A stretch of 64,000 nt of DNA from Paenibacillus sp. DMB5. Lineage in GTDB: Bacteria; Bacillota; Bacilli; Paenibacillales; Paenibacillaceae. Position numbers and translations under genes: made by a program. Shown one piece after another: positions 7,793 to 16,379 of the stretch (within the stretch, counting starts at the first letter, position 1; the number at the start of each line of letters is the position of its first letter). Below the pieces are notes generated by a model, which was not told where the DNA came from, searched no databases, and saw only the letters and a list, made by a program, of their open reading frames with translations. The stretch is taken from positions 37,915-101,914 of the forward strand of contig NZ_LRAC01000092.1 in NCBI RefSeq assembly GCF_001517085.1, given 5' to 3'.

Positions 7793-10222
7793 TTGTTTAA
7801 CGACAAAGAAAGCTTCAAAAAAGTATTCCGCGAGACGCTTATCGGAAAATTGGGCAAGCCGCTGGAAGAAGCATCGAATGGTGACGTATATAAGATTCTG
7901 GGCAATATGATCCGTGAGAATGCGGGAAAGAACTGGGCAGATACGAACCAGAAGTTTAAGATCAGCCAGCAGAAACAGGTATACTACTTCTCAATGGAGT
8001 TTCTGATCGGCCGGCTGCTGGGCAATAACCTGCTGAATATGGGCGTGCTGGAAGTTGTGCGGGAGGGTCTTGAGGAACTGGGCTTTGATCTGCGTGCAGT
8101 AGAGGAAGAAGAGGCAGATGCGGGTCTGGGCAATGGCGGTCTGGGCCGGCTTGCAGCCTGTTTTCTGGATTCACTCGCCTCCCTGCAGTATGCGGGCCAT
8201 GGAAGCGGCATCCGTTACAAATACGGCCTGTTTGAGCAGAAAATCGTAGACGGCTATCAGGTAGAACTGCCGGACTACTGGCTGCAGAACGATAATGTGT
8301 GGGAAGTGCGCCGGGAGGACAAACAAGTGGAGGTCCGCTTCTGGGGCCGGGTTGAGACCCGCGAAGAGAACGGTGAACTGGTCTTTGAACATAAGGATTA
8401 TGAAGCGGTTCGTGCAGTGCCTTACGATGTGCCGGTGATCGGCGCCGACCGTAAGCATGTCAACACGCTGCGCAACTGGAGTGCCGAATCGATTACTCCG
8501 GCTTCCCGGATGTCAGGCTCGCTAACCGGTTCGGATTACCACAAGTTTCTGGAGTACAAACGCTCTGTGGAATCTATTTCGGAATTCCTGTATCCGGATG
8601 ATTCGCAGTATGAGGGCAAGCTGCTCCGGCTTAAGCAGCAGTACTTCCTGTGCAGTGCGGGCGTGCAGAGTATTATGCGCACCTTCAGCAAGACCGGCGC
8701 GCCGATTGAAGCACTGCCGGACAAAGTAGCGCTGCATATTAATGATACGCATCCGACTCTGCTGATTCCCGAGCTGATGCGCATTCTGATGGATGTGCAC
8801 GGCCTGGGCTGGGATAAGGCCTGGGATATGACAACCCGTATGGTCTCGTATACGAATCATACCATTCTCAGTGAAGCCCTTGAGAAATGGCCGATGAATA
8901 TGGTCAAGGAGCTCCTGCCGCGGATTTTCCTGATTATTGAGGAGATTAATGCCCGGTTCTGCGGTGAGCTGATGAGCAAATATCCCGGTGACCAGAACCG
9001 GATTAACCAGATGGCAATCATTCATGACGATCAGGTACGCATGGCCAATCTGGCTATTGTGGCCAGCCACAGCGTCAATGGGGTAGCTGCGCTGCATACG
9101 GAGATTCTGCAGAAGCGTGAAATGCGGCTGTGGAATGAGATGTATCCGCACCGGTTCAATAACAAGACCAACGGAATTACCCACCGCCGCTGGCTGCTGC
9201 ATGCCAATCCCGAGCTGGCCGGCCTCATCAACGATTCCATCGGCACACGCTGGATTCATCACCCGCAGGAAATGATCGGGCTGATCAAATACTGTGAGGA
9301 TGCTTCCTTCCAGGAGCAGGTGGCAGCGATCAAACGGCGCAACAAGCTGCGGCTGGCTGATTATATCACCAAGAAGCACGGTGTTCAGGTCGATCCGGAT
9401 TCGATCTTTGACGTCCAGGTCAAGCGGCTGCATGCCTATAAGCGCCAGCTGCTGAATATTCTGCATATCATGCACCTTTATAACCAGCTGAAGGATAACC
9501 CGTCCATGGATATGGTGCCGCGCACCTTTATTTTCGGGGCCAAGGCAGCGCCGAGCTATCACCTGGCCAAACGGATCATTAAGCTGATCAATACAGTAGC
9601 CGATGTAGTGAACAAGGACCCGGATATCAAGGGCAAGATCCGCATCTTTTTCCTGGAGAATTATTCGGTTTCCCTGGCGGAGAAGATTATTCCGGCGGCC
9701 GATGTGAGTGAGCAGATTTCTACAGCCAGCAAAGAAGCATCCGGTACCGGAAACATGAAATTTATGATGAACGGGGCGCTGACCATCGGAACGATGGACG
9801 GGGCGAACGTGGAGATGCATGAAATGGTCGGAGATAACAACATGTTCCTGTTCGGGCTGCGGGCGGAGCAGGTTATGGATTATTACCAGTTTGGCGGATA
9901 CCGCTCCCGCGACATCTATTATGGCGACGGGCGTGTGAAGGAAGTGCTGGATCAGCTGGTTACGCCTGGACCAATCTGCTGCAATACCCAGGAATTTGAT
10001 ACGCTGTACCAGTCGCTGCTGGATAATAATGATGAGTTCTTCGTCCTTAAAGATTTTGCAAGCTATGTAGAGACACATGTCAAAATCGACCTGGCTTACC
10101 GCAACCAGCGGGAATGGCTGAAGAAGTCGATTGTCAACATCGGCCACTCCGGCAAGTTCTCCAGCGATAATACCATCAGCCGCTATGCGGCGGAAATCTG
10201 GAAGATCAATCCGGTCGGTTAA
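7793..10222 (+). CDS. glgP: Glycogen/alpha-glucan phosphorylase
   Basis: At 809 residues this is a full-length GT35 phosphorylase that releases glucose-1-phosphate from alpha-1,4-glucans using pyridoxal phosphate. Visible family signatures are YFSMEFLIGRLLGNNL, DAGLGNGGLGRLAACFLDS, HINDTHPTLLIPELMR, NGITHRRWL, VQVKRLHAYKRQLLN and the PLP lysine motif EASGTGNMKFMMNGA. The start is a TTG at 7793, placed 9 bases after CTGGAGG; no ATG fits. It is 106 bp from glgD with no strong terminator between, so probably the third gene of the operon, pairing degradation with synthesis. The strong hairpin at 10246-10285 ends the unit. Confidence 0.96.
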   Translation: MFNDKESFKKVFRETLIGKLGKPLEEASNGDVYKILGNMIRENAGKNWADTNQKFKISQQKQVYYFSMEFLIGRLLGNNLLNMGVLEVVREGLEELGFDLRAVEEEEADAGLGNGGLGRLAACFLDSLASLQYAGHGSGIRYKYGLFEQKIVDGYQVELPDYWLQNDNVWEVRREDKQVEVRFWGRVETREENGELVFEHKDYEAVRAVPYDVPVIGADRKHVNTLRNWSAESITPASRMSGSLTGSDYHKFLEYKRSVESISEFLYPDDSQYEGKLLRLKQQYFLCSAGVQSIMRTFSKTGAPIEALPDKVALHINDTHPTLLIPELMRILMDVHGLGWDKAWDMTTRMVSYTNHTILSEALEKWPMNMVKELLPRIFLIIEEINARFCGELMSKYPGDQNRINQMAIIHDDQVRMANLAIVASHSVNGVAALHTEILQKREMRLWNEMYPHRFNNKTNGITHRRWLLHANPELAGLINDSIGTRWIHHPQEMIGLIKYCEDASFQEQVAAIKRRNKLRLADYITKKHGVQVDPDSIFDVQVKRLHAYKRQLLNILHIMHLYNQLKDNPSMDMVPRTFIFGAKAAPSYHLAKRIIKLINTVADVVNKDPDIKGKIRIFFLENYSVSLAEKIIPAADVSEQISTASKEASGTGNMKFMMNGALTIGTMDGANVEMHEMVGDNNMFLFGLRAEQVMDYYQFGGYRSRDIYYGDGRVKEVLDQLVTPGPICCNTQEFDTLYQSLLDNNDEFFVLKDFASYVETHVKIDLAYRNQREWLKKSIVNIGHSGKFSSDNTISRYAAEIWKINPVG

Positions 10223-10245
10223 AATAAGCGAGCTGTCAGCAAAGA

Positions 10246-10285
10246 GGCCGCCGCAGATCCAGGTGACTCCTGGTCTGCGGCGGCC
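10246..10285. terminator. Terminator after glgP (convergent with the fRMsr gene)
   Basis: GGCCGCCGCAGATCCAGG pairs with CCTGGTCTGCGGCGGCC around a 5-base loop. The 17-bp GC-rich stem has one G-T pair. T-runs are short, yet it sits exactly between two convergent genes. Confidence 0.75.
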
Positions 10286-10303
10286 TTATGTGTGCCGGAG
10301 TGT

Positions 10304-10783
10304 CTACAGCACGGCAGCAATCATGGCTGCGAAGCGCTCCAGAAAACGCCGTTCTTCGTCATCGAAGCGGTGCTTGAGCGGGCTGTCAATATCGAGTACG
10401 CCAAGGAGCTGGTCGCCCTTGATGAGCGGAACCACGATCTCGCTATTCGATGCGGCATCGCAGGCGATGTGTCCGGGGAAGGCATGGACATCATCCACCA
10501 CAAGCGTCCGGCGCTCTGCAGCGGAGGTTCCGCAGACCCCGCGGCCCATCGGAATACGGATGCATGCGGGCAGACCCTGGAACGGCCCGAGAACAAGCTC
10601 TTTGCCGTCGAATAAATAGAATCCGGTCCAGTTGGTATCCGGCATAGAGAATTTGAGCAGCGCCGAGGCATTTGCCAGATTGGCAATTGCACTTGGTTCA
10701 CCGTCGATCAATGCTGCAAGCTGTGAAAGCACGGCCTCGAACCGTTCGCTGCGTGTCCCGTCATAGGGCATTGCCTGAAACAT
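10304..10783 (-). CDS. msrC: Free methionine-(R)-sulfoxide reductase, GAF type (fRMsr)
   Basis: This 159-residue single GAF domain reduces free methionine-R-sulfoxide with thioredoxin as electron donor. The three redox cysteines of the family are present: Cys74 (LPACIRIP), Cys84 (GRGVCGTSA) and Cys108 (HIACDAASNSEIVVP). The substrate-contact motif NWTGFYLFDG is also present. A good RBS (AGGAAGGTGA) lies before the ATG. The gene stands alone, convergent to glgP. It is most like YtsP of Bacillus. The cytoplasmic antioxidant role fits the other redox genes in the window (bcp, bacilliredoxin, two SODs), although they are not linked in an operon. Confidence 0.88.
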   Translation of the reverse strand: MFQAMPYDGTRSERFEAVLSQLAALIDGEPSAIANLANASALLKFSMPDTNWTGFYLFDGKELVLGPFQGLPACIRIPMGRGVCGTSAAERRTLVVDDVHAFPGHIACDAASNSEIVVPLIKGDQLLGVLDIDSPLKHRFDDEERRFLERFAAMIAAVL

Positions 10784-10991
10784 GAAGTATCACCTTCCTG
10801 TACCTTAAATCAGTAATGAAATATAACTGTAATTAACAACATAGTACAGCCGGACTCGGCTCGTCAAGCGTTACCGTAAATTTGCATAAATCACAATAGG
10901 AACCTTAACTGGAGTAATAACAGTGTTTCCGCTTCCGCCTGCCAGGGTAATGCTTAATATATCATAGGCTCTTGGCCGGAAGGAGTGGAAT

Positions 10992-11288
10992 ATGCGCGCC
11001 GATGTACAGAACTTGTTCATAGGAATCCATATGCTTTATATTGCACATGAGAGGGATTTAACTTTGTCGGATATGCTGCCTGAGCTTGAAAACCTGGGAT
11101 ACCGGGTTGCGGAACGCGAAGTGAAGCAGGAGCTGGAGCGGCTCACCCAGGAAAACTTTCTGACTGCCCATGGCGATGCGTTCAGCATCACCGGTACGGG
11201 ATTGGAAGAGTTCAAACATATTCAGGAGAAGCTTCAGGTAGTATGCGCTGAGGTGCTTACTCCGGCTCAGGCGGCAGCCAAGGCTTAA
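10992..11288 (+). CDS. Small winged-helix-like protein of unknown function
   Basis: This 98-residue protein has AAGGAG 7 bases before its ATG. The pattern of helices followed by an ELERLTQENFLTAHGDAFSITGTGLEEFKHI stretch, with a turn between two short hydrophobic strands, resembles a PadR/winged-helix wing and recognition region. It has no ligand domain. I do not recognise a named family. It is flanked by its own promoter gap and a hairpin, so it is monocistronic. It could be a small DNA-binding regulator; that is an inference from the pattern only. Confidence 0.6.
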   Translation: MRADVQNLFIGIHMLYIAHERDLTLSDMLPELENLGYRVAEREVKQELERLTQENFLTAHGDAFSITGTGLEEFKHIQEKLQVVCAEVLTPAQAAAKA

Positions 11289-11362
11289 GCTGATTCCGGC
11301 TCCAGGCAGGTACAGCTGCCGGGTTTATGCAGAGTGTGCCAACTTTTTATCAAGCAATGAAC

Positions 11363-11405
11363 AGCGTCAGTATCAGGGCGGATTTCCGCCCGTGCGGCGC
11401 TTTTT
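11363..11405 (+). terminator. Terminator after the small winged-helix-like gene
   Basis: The core stem GGGCGGA-TT-TCCGCCC (11376-11391) can be extended by AGCG (11363) with CGCT (11398), followed by TTTTT. It is the first good hairpin after the stop at 11288. Confidence 0.5.
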
Positions 11406-11512
11406 GTCATGTACAGGCGGGCAGGAAGGATCAGGACGGCAGATTTGCTATTTCCTTCGGGAAATCCTTACATATGGTGTATACTTAATGAATTGGAAAG
11501 GGGACGGATAGG

Positions 11513-12070
11513 GTGTACATAAGCGGCGGGGTAACCCCGGAACTGCACGGAGCAAGAATAGCGCTGCAGTCCATAGCTGTTTCTCATGCACCGGCGCTGT
11601 ATGAGATATGGACCCATCCGGCTGTGGGTCCCTGGCTGGATGCCCCGCCGCTGGAATCAGCCCATGATGCCGGGCAGCTGATTGAACTGCTGCTGCAAAT
11701 GTCGCGGGAGGAAGAGAGCCTGCGCTGGAGTATTGCCCTGCCGGACGGGAAGATTATCGGGAGCTGCGGCTATAACCAGTGGCAGCTGGCCGGAGCTTAC
11801 CGGGGTGAGATCGGCTGCGAACTGTCACCTGTTTATTGGGGGCAAGGTTATATGCGTGAGGCGCTGGAGCTTATGCTGGATTTCGGCTTCGGCACAATGG
11901 GGCTGAACCGGATCGAAGCATTATGCCATCCCGGCAATACCCGTGCGGCGGGATTGTTCCGGGCACTGGGCTTTTCACAGGAAGGGCTGCTGCGTCAATA
12001 CCGGCATACCCGTGCCGGTTTTCAGGATGCGGCACTATTTGCGCTGCTGCGCAGTGACCGGCAGAAATAG
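11513..12070 (+). CDS. GNAT N-acetyltransferase, RimJ/RimL-like
   Basis: At 185 residues the layout is that of ribosomal-protein-alanine acetyltransferases and related enzymes. It opens with an N-terminal beta strand ARIALQSIAVSHAPALYEIW. The acetyl-CoA region is IGCELSPVYWGQGYMREALELMLDFGF, and NRIEALCHPGNTRAAGLFRALGF is the classic C-terminal RimJ/L motif. The start is GTG at 11513, about 7 bases after AAAGGGGACGG. It moves an acetyl group from acetyl-CoA to an amine; whether the target is a protein N-terminus or a small molecule cannot be seen. It sits just upstream of the frameshifted MFS exporter and may share its promoter, which could hint at a resistance role. Confidence 0.82.
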   Translation: MYISGGVTPELHGARIALQSIAVSHAPALYEIWTHPAVGPWLDAPPLESAHDAGQLIELLLQMSREEESLRWSIALPDGKIIGSCGYNQWQLAGAYRGEIGCELSPVYWGQGYMREALELMLDFGFGTMGLNRIEALCHPGNTRAAGLFRALGFSQEGLLRQYRHTRAGFQDAALFALLRSDRQK

Positions 12071-12117
12071 CAGCTTTTAGAGCTGCCTGATATAACATGG
12101 AGAGGATCTGAATTTCA

Positions 12118-13628
12118 TTGAGTACACCAGGAGCAACAGAGCGAAAGCTTATCTTAACCGGGGTTCTGCTGGCCACCTTTTTGGCAGCCATTGAAGGAAC
12201 AGTTACGGGGCCGGCCGGGCCGGCAATCGTCGGCGATTTTCAGGGCATCCTATGGCTGAGCTGGATCTTTACCGCCTACCTGCTGACCATGGCGGTGACA
12301 ACGCCGATCTTCGGCAAGCTGAGTGACCTGATCGGCCGCAAGCCGGTATTTATGGGGGGAGCGGTTGTCTTTCTGCTCGGCTCTCTGCTGTGCGGCATTT
12401 CGCAGAGCATGGGGCAGCTCATTCTGTTCCGGGCGATTCAGGGGATTGGGGCAGGAGCACTTATTCCAATGACTTTTACCATTATCGGGGATATTTACAG
12501 CATTAAAGAGCGGGCCAAGACGCAAGGGCTGCTGAGCTCCGTCTGGGGGATCTCCTCACTTGTAGGTCCGCTGCTCGGAGGCTATGTGGTGGATTACCTG
12601 AGCTGGCGCTGGGTATTTGTGTTTAACCTGCCCTTTGGCCTGCTGTCGATCCTGTTTATTGCCCGTTACCTGAAGGAAGAAAAGGTAAAACGCGTGGCGA
12701 AGAAGATGGATATAGCCGGAGTTCTGCTGTTTGCAGCAGGGGTAAGTGCGCTGCTGTTCGGCCTTACCGCCGGCGGGCAGAATCTGGCCTGGACTTCACC
12801 GCTGCTGCTTGGCCTGCTGGGGACGGCGGTTATTCTGCTGGTTATATTCCTGTTCGTGGAGCGGCGGGCGCCGGAGCCGATGCTTCCGCTGTCGCTGTTC
12901 TCCATCCGCAATATTGCGGTGTCGACCGGAGCCAACCTCCTGGTCAGCACCTTGATTATTGGACTGTCCACCTATGTACCGCTGTGGGTGCAGGGGGTAT
13001 TCGGCGAAGTGCGGCTCTTTCCGGTCTGCTGCTGGCTCCGATGTCTGTGGGCTGGACGCTGGGCTCCATAGCCGGAGGCCGGATGATTCTGCGCGCCGGC
13101 TCCCGCCGCACAGGCATGCTTGGACTCTCCCTGATCGCCGCAGGAGCAGTAGGACTAACGTTTATGACTGCAGACTCCTCGCAGCTGCAGCTTCTGATTC
13201 TGATGCTGTTCTGCGGTGTAGGCTTCGGTTATGCGTCTACCGTATTTACGATTATCGCCCAGTCCTCTGTCGGGCATGACCAGCGCGGCGCTTCGACGGC
13301 GCTGAATACCTTCACCCGATCACTCGGCCAGACGGTCGGGGTGGCGGTATTCGGGTCCTGGCTGAATCTGAGCATCGACAGGCTGCTTGCAGACCAGCCC
13401 GGTGCGGCAGTTAGCGGAGCGGATATTAACAGCCTGCTGAACCCGCATGGCGGCAGCACCCTGACCGGCGATGCCTGGAACAGCCTGCATGGAGCGCTGG
13501 AAGGCGGCCTGCATTCCCTGTTTATTATGATGGCTGTACTGGCCGTTCTGTCGCTGATTATTTCCTCAGGCCTGCGCCAGGGGTTACCTTCGCTGGGTGA
13601 GGAGAAGGCGAAGCTGAAAGAAGCGTAG
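12118..13628 (+). pseudogene. MFS multidrug exporter, DHA2 (14-helix) type, broken by one frameshift
   Basis: Two fragments make one transporter. 12118-13004 (TTG start, GGAGAGG 12 bases upstream) encodes the first helices with the MFS loop motif GKLSDLIGRKPVF, the antiporter motif C region GPLLGGYVVDYLSWRWVFVFN, and about ten membrane segments up to YVPLWVQGVFGE. The remaining part, to 13628, continues one frame later with LLLAPMSVGWTLGSIAGG and the last helices. Adding one A in the AA at 13007-13008 would join them as FGE-SA-LSGLLLAPMSVGW, the expected family sequence. Both halves are well conserved with no other lesions, so I suspect a sequencing error or a very recent mutation. If intact, it exports drugs by proton antiport, and it follows an acetyltransferase gene. 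Confidence 0.85.
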
Positions 13629-13764
13629 TATCTGGGACACAGGCCTCTGTAGATTAAACTAGTACAGCAGTTATAAGTCCGGGCATTCCCTGGAGTCAAA
13701 TTCCCAGACTAAATAATCAGCATAGGGCTGCTTACATAGTACGTATACCTGTGCGTTCATCAGA

Positions 13765-13951
13765 CTAAGTGGATTTTCTCCATCTATTTTTCGAGTATAA
13801 GGATGTTTTGAGAAATTAGGTGGAAAAACGCTACTTAATTTCTCCGGATTTGCTTCATAAGGCTGTTTTGCCCCGATATAAGTGACGTTTATCCACTTAG
13901 TTATCGTAAATGCTGCTAAAAGGGGAAATTAAGTGGCGAAAATCCACCTAA
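13765..13951. repeat. Four-box palindromic intergenic repeat, copy A
   Basis: Four 23-bp imperfect palindromes occur at 13765-13787, 13816-13838, 13878-13900 and 13929-13951. Each has an 8-bp half-site near TTAAGTGG, a 7-bp AT-rich centre and an 8-bp half-site near CCACTTAA. Start-to-start spacings are 51, 62 and 51 bp. Copy B at 26165-26352 has the same boxes in the same order; cognate boxes share deviations (box 1 ends CCATCTA in both, box 2 reads TTAGGTG then AAAAACG in both), so the two copies descend from one element. DNA between boxes is much less alike. Confidence 0.8.
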
Positions 13952-14123
13952 ATGAATTGAGCTTGTGCGAAATCAGGAAATACGAAGATAAACGTGGCCG
14001 GAGGCTTAACCTTCCTTCCCTGGATCCGCGCCCTCACTTATACAGAAACGGCTGCACTGTCCAAAAGGACGCTGCAGCGTTTTTGTGTAGCGATATTTCT
14101 GTAAAAGACGTTTAAAGTGAAGA

Positions 14124-14153
14124 CAGAGATAGTGAATGAATTCACTATCTCTG
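14124..14153 (-). terminator. Hairpin after marR
   Basis: CAGAGATAGTGAAT and ATTCACTATCTCTG form a perfect 14-bp stem with a 2-base centre. On the minus strand it lies 12 bases past the marR stop and is followed by a T-rich stretch. Confidence 0.6.
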
Positions 14154-14164
14154 CTCTGCCTGTA

Positions 14165-14632
14165 TTATTTGCGGGGCAGTGGCGAGAGCTTCTCGGCCTG
14201 AAGGCCCATCTTCTTGAGCAGGACAATCATCTGCTCCTTCTCTTCATCGTTCAATCCGCTGAAAGCCAGATGCAGGCGTTCTGAATATTTCGGATACATT
14301 TCGCTCATCAGCTGTTCGCCTTCGGCTGTCAATTCAGCAAAGATCACACGGCGGTCATTGGCACAAGGCTTGCGCTGCAGGTAGCCGCGTTCTTCAAGCT
14401 TATCAATGACGTAAGTGACGTTGCCGCTCTGCAGCAGCAGCTTGGCTCCGATCTGCTGAATCGGCTGAGGACCTTTGTAGTACAGGACCTCCATGACAGC
14501 AAAGGCAGTAGGGTTAAATCCTTCAATCTTGCTTCCGGTAACGGCATGCTCGTTAATACTCTTGAAAGACTTGGCAAAAACCCGGTACAAATGAAGTGTT
14601 AACTGAGTATCGCGTTCATAGGATTGTATCAT
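14165..14632 (-). CDS. MarR-family transcriptional regulator, MhqR/YusO-like
   Basis: 155 residues with a central winged helix: FAVMEVLYYKGPQPIQQIGAKLLLQSGNVTYVIDKLEERGYLQRKPCANDRRVIFAELTAEG covers the helix-turn-helix, recognition helix and wing. The GNVTYVIDKLEERG recognition helix is typical of the MhqR/PamR subgroup. The reactive N-terminal cysteine of OhrR is absent; the only cysteine is in the wing (KPCANDRR). Such proteins are dimeric repressors released by quinones, phenols or drugs. It is divergent from the MFS exporter at 14993, its likely target along with itself; a 15-bp palindrome lies between them. Confidence 0.85.
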   Translation of the reverse strand: MIQSYERDTQLTLHLYRVFAKSFKSINEHAVTGSKIEGFNPTAFAVMEVLYYKGPQPIQQIGAKLLLQSGNVTYVIDKLEERGYLQRKPCANDRRVIFAELTAEGEQLMSEMYPKYSERLHLAFSGLNDEEKEQMIVLLKKMGLQAEKLSPLPRK

Positions 14633-14992
14633 GCTTCTCCACCCTCTATCGTTATCGTTAGTCGTACAGGTCGCCCTGTACGTAAGGAATCATGGACCCG
14701 GCGGCACCTTAAAAGTGCAGTTAAATTTGAGATACCCTTACAATACGGCAAACAATGGCTTCAAGAACATGTGATTTGTCACAATGAGCACACTTTTAAT
14801 TATTAAAAATCAAACAATTTTTTGACGGTGACTCTGTTTTGGGCAAAAGAGTGTCAAATTTGCGGTCCGCCCCGCGCAGGAGAGGGGTCTCCGCTCCGGG
14901 AACCACCGATATTTACAGCCGGGGATTGATGAGGAACCCGGCAATTTTCCCGTACTATTAATTCAAATATGCAGATGCGGGAGGATTAAATA
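14633..14992. promoter_or_regulatory. marR-MFS divergent control region with palindrome
   Basis: This 360-bp AT-rich spacer contains the perfect palindrome TTTTAAT-T-ATTAAAA at 14794-14808. An imperfect inverted repeat TTTGAC...GTCAAA spans about 14819-14857. Either could be the operator for the adjacent MarR protein. No gene is seen in it. Confidence 0.4.
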
Positions 14993-16306
14993 ATGAATGA
15001 ACCAAACAATGCAGCGCTTGCGGATGAAAAGCTGACCGCTAACCGGCCGTTTATGCTGCTGATTGCTGCACAGCTGATTTCGAATATAGGCGATTGGCTG
15101 CATTTCCTTGCCCTGCTGACCATGGTCGGGCTGAAGTGGCAGGCCAGTCCGTGGGAGATTACGGCAATTTCTCTGTGTATGGCTGTACCGATGCTGCTCG
15201 GGGGAGCACTGGGCGGGTATCTGAGCGATACCTTTGACCGCAAGTCTATTATGATCTGCTCGGATGTGGCCCGTGCCGGGATTGTAGCCTGTCTTGTATT
15301 TGCCGGCTCCCTATGGCAGGTTTACCTGCTGCTCATAGCCAAAGGCATGATGGATGTCCTGTTCTCTCCGGCGAAAAGCGGCAAGCTCAAGGAGCTTGTC
15401 CCCTCTGCCCAGATGGACCGGGCGGTTGCTTTAAGCTCATCCATTGAGCAGATCACCAAAATTATCGGTCCGGCATTCGGTGGTTTGCTCGTCGCGGCAT
15501 TCGGAATTTCCGCCTGCTATCTGCTGGATTCGGCCACCTATATGCTCTCTGCCGCCATCCTGCTGGCAGTGCCGCGGGCAGGGAAGTACAAGACAGCCCG
15601 CGGGGCGGAAGCCGCGACGAAATTGCCGGGACGGGCATCCTTTCTCCGTGAGGCAGGCACCGGCCTGCGGCTGATTACCGGAATGCCGGCTGCACTGGGC
15701 GGGCTTGTCATGCTGGTGACAGTACTGCTGGTGCTGCAGATGGCCGATTCCCAGACGATAACGCTGTTCCGGGACATTCCCGGCATCAGCGGGGACATGC
15801 TGGGCTGGTGCCTGGCGGCGAGCGGTCTCGGCACACTGCTGCCAGCACTTGCCGCAAGCCGTACCGGCAGGCGTCCGCTGATCTTTATGAGTGCCGGGGC
15901 CATCCTTATGGGTTCTGTATTTGCCGCCGCTGCACTGGTAACAGCCTACGGGGAGGCAGGATTGTGGATGAACATTATACTGTTCGGCTCGTTTGCGGCG
16001 GCGGGAGCAGGGGCGGGCCTTGTGTTTATCCCATTCTATGCGATGCTGCAGCGGCGGACACCTGAAGCCTACACAGGGCGGGTATTCGGTACGGTGAACA
16101 GCCTGACCAGCGCTGCAGCCATTCTCGGGCCTGTAGCAGGCGGTGCACTTGTGACAGCATCCGGAGCAGTTCCCGCTTTTATCTTGTCCGGTGTGCTGTC
16201 AGCCCTGCTTGGCCTTGCCATGCTGCTGCTAAGCGGACGGATCGAGGCCAGGGACAGAACGGCCGGAACGGAGCCGCAAGTAATGTTTGAAGTCTCCCAG
16301 CCATAG
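14993..16306 (+). CDS. MFS efflux transporter, macrolide-efflux (MFS_3) type
   Basis: 437 residues with about 12 hydrophobic segments. Family marks are NIGDWLHFLALLTMVG in helix 1, the loop GGYLSDTFDRKSIMICSDVARAG, and the helix-4/5 sequence GMMDVLFSPAKSGKLKELVP(S), which is typical of MefA/YfiS-like exporters. It has ATG with GGAGG 6 bases before. It would expel a small hydrophobic compound using the proton gradient. It is divergent from the MarR gene, which suggests inducible expression. The next gene (ecsA) is only 73 bp further on but is functionally unrelated. Substrate unknown. Confidence 0.87.
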   Translation: MNEPNNAALADEKLTANRPFMLLIAAQLISNIGDWLHFLALLTMVGLKWQASPWEITAISLCMAVPMLLGGALGGYLSDTFDRKSIMICSDVARAGIVACLVFAGSLWQVYLLLIAKGMMDVLFSPAKSGKLKELVPSAQMDRAVALSSSIEQITKIIGPAFGGLLVAAFGISACYLLDSATYMLSAAILLAVPRAGKYKTARGAEAATKLPGRASFLREAGTGLRLITGMPAALGGLVMLVTVLLVLQMADSQTITLFRDIPGISGDMLGWCLAASGLGTLLPALAASRTGRRPLIFMSAGAILMGSVFAAAALVTAYGEAGLWMNIILFGSFAAAGAGAGLVFIPFYAMLQRRTPEAYTGRVFGTVNSLTSAAAILGPVAGGALVTASGAVPAFILSGVLSALLGLAMLLLSGRIEARDRTAGTEPQVMFEVSQP

Positions 16307-16379
16307 TCCTTATAATGGTAAAAAGCCCGGATATACAGCCGGGACAAAGGGTATTCAACATTAGGAGATGGAAAGCGGA

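Larger units (their letters stand above)
13629..14164. other. AT-rich intergenic region holding repeat copy A
   Basis: No credible gene is seen. It contains the four-box repeat (13765-13951). Further on, ACGCTGCAGCGT followed by TTTTT at 14069-14084 is a possible weak terminator. Last is the perfect hairpin at 14124-14153 that closes the marR transcript. A 60-codon ORF starting inside the repeat at 13933 lacks an RBS and is dismissed. Confidence 0.6.

Noticed and set aside
8522..10147. 541-codon open frame on the minus strand opposite glgP
   Set aside because: It is the antisense shadow of a highly biased coding gene; the amino-acid composition is odd (Ile/His/Leu rich), there is no RBS, and no family is visible.
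13765..13951. Possible CRISPR array
   Set aside because: Boxes are palindromic but diverged, only four in number, with 28-39 bp gaps of unequal length, and no cas gene is near. The identical layout of a second copy also argues against an array of acquired spacers.
13933..14115. 60-codon frame starting inside repeat copy A
   Set aside because: No RBS, and the start lies in a palindromic box.
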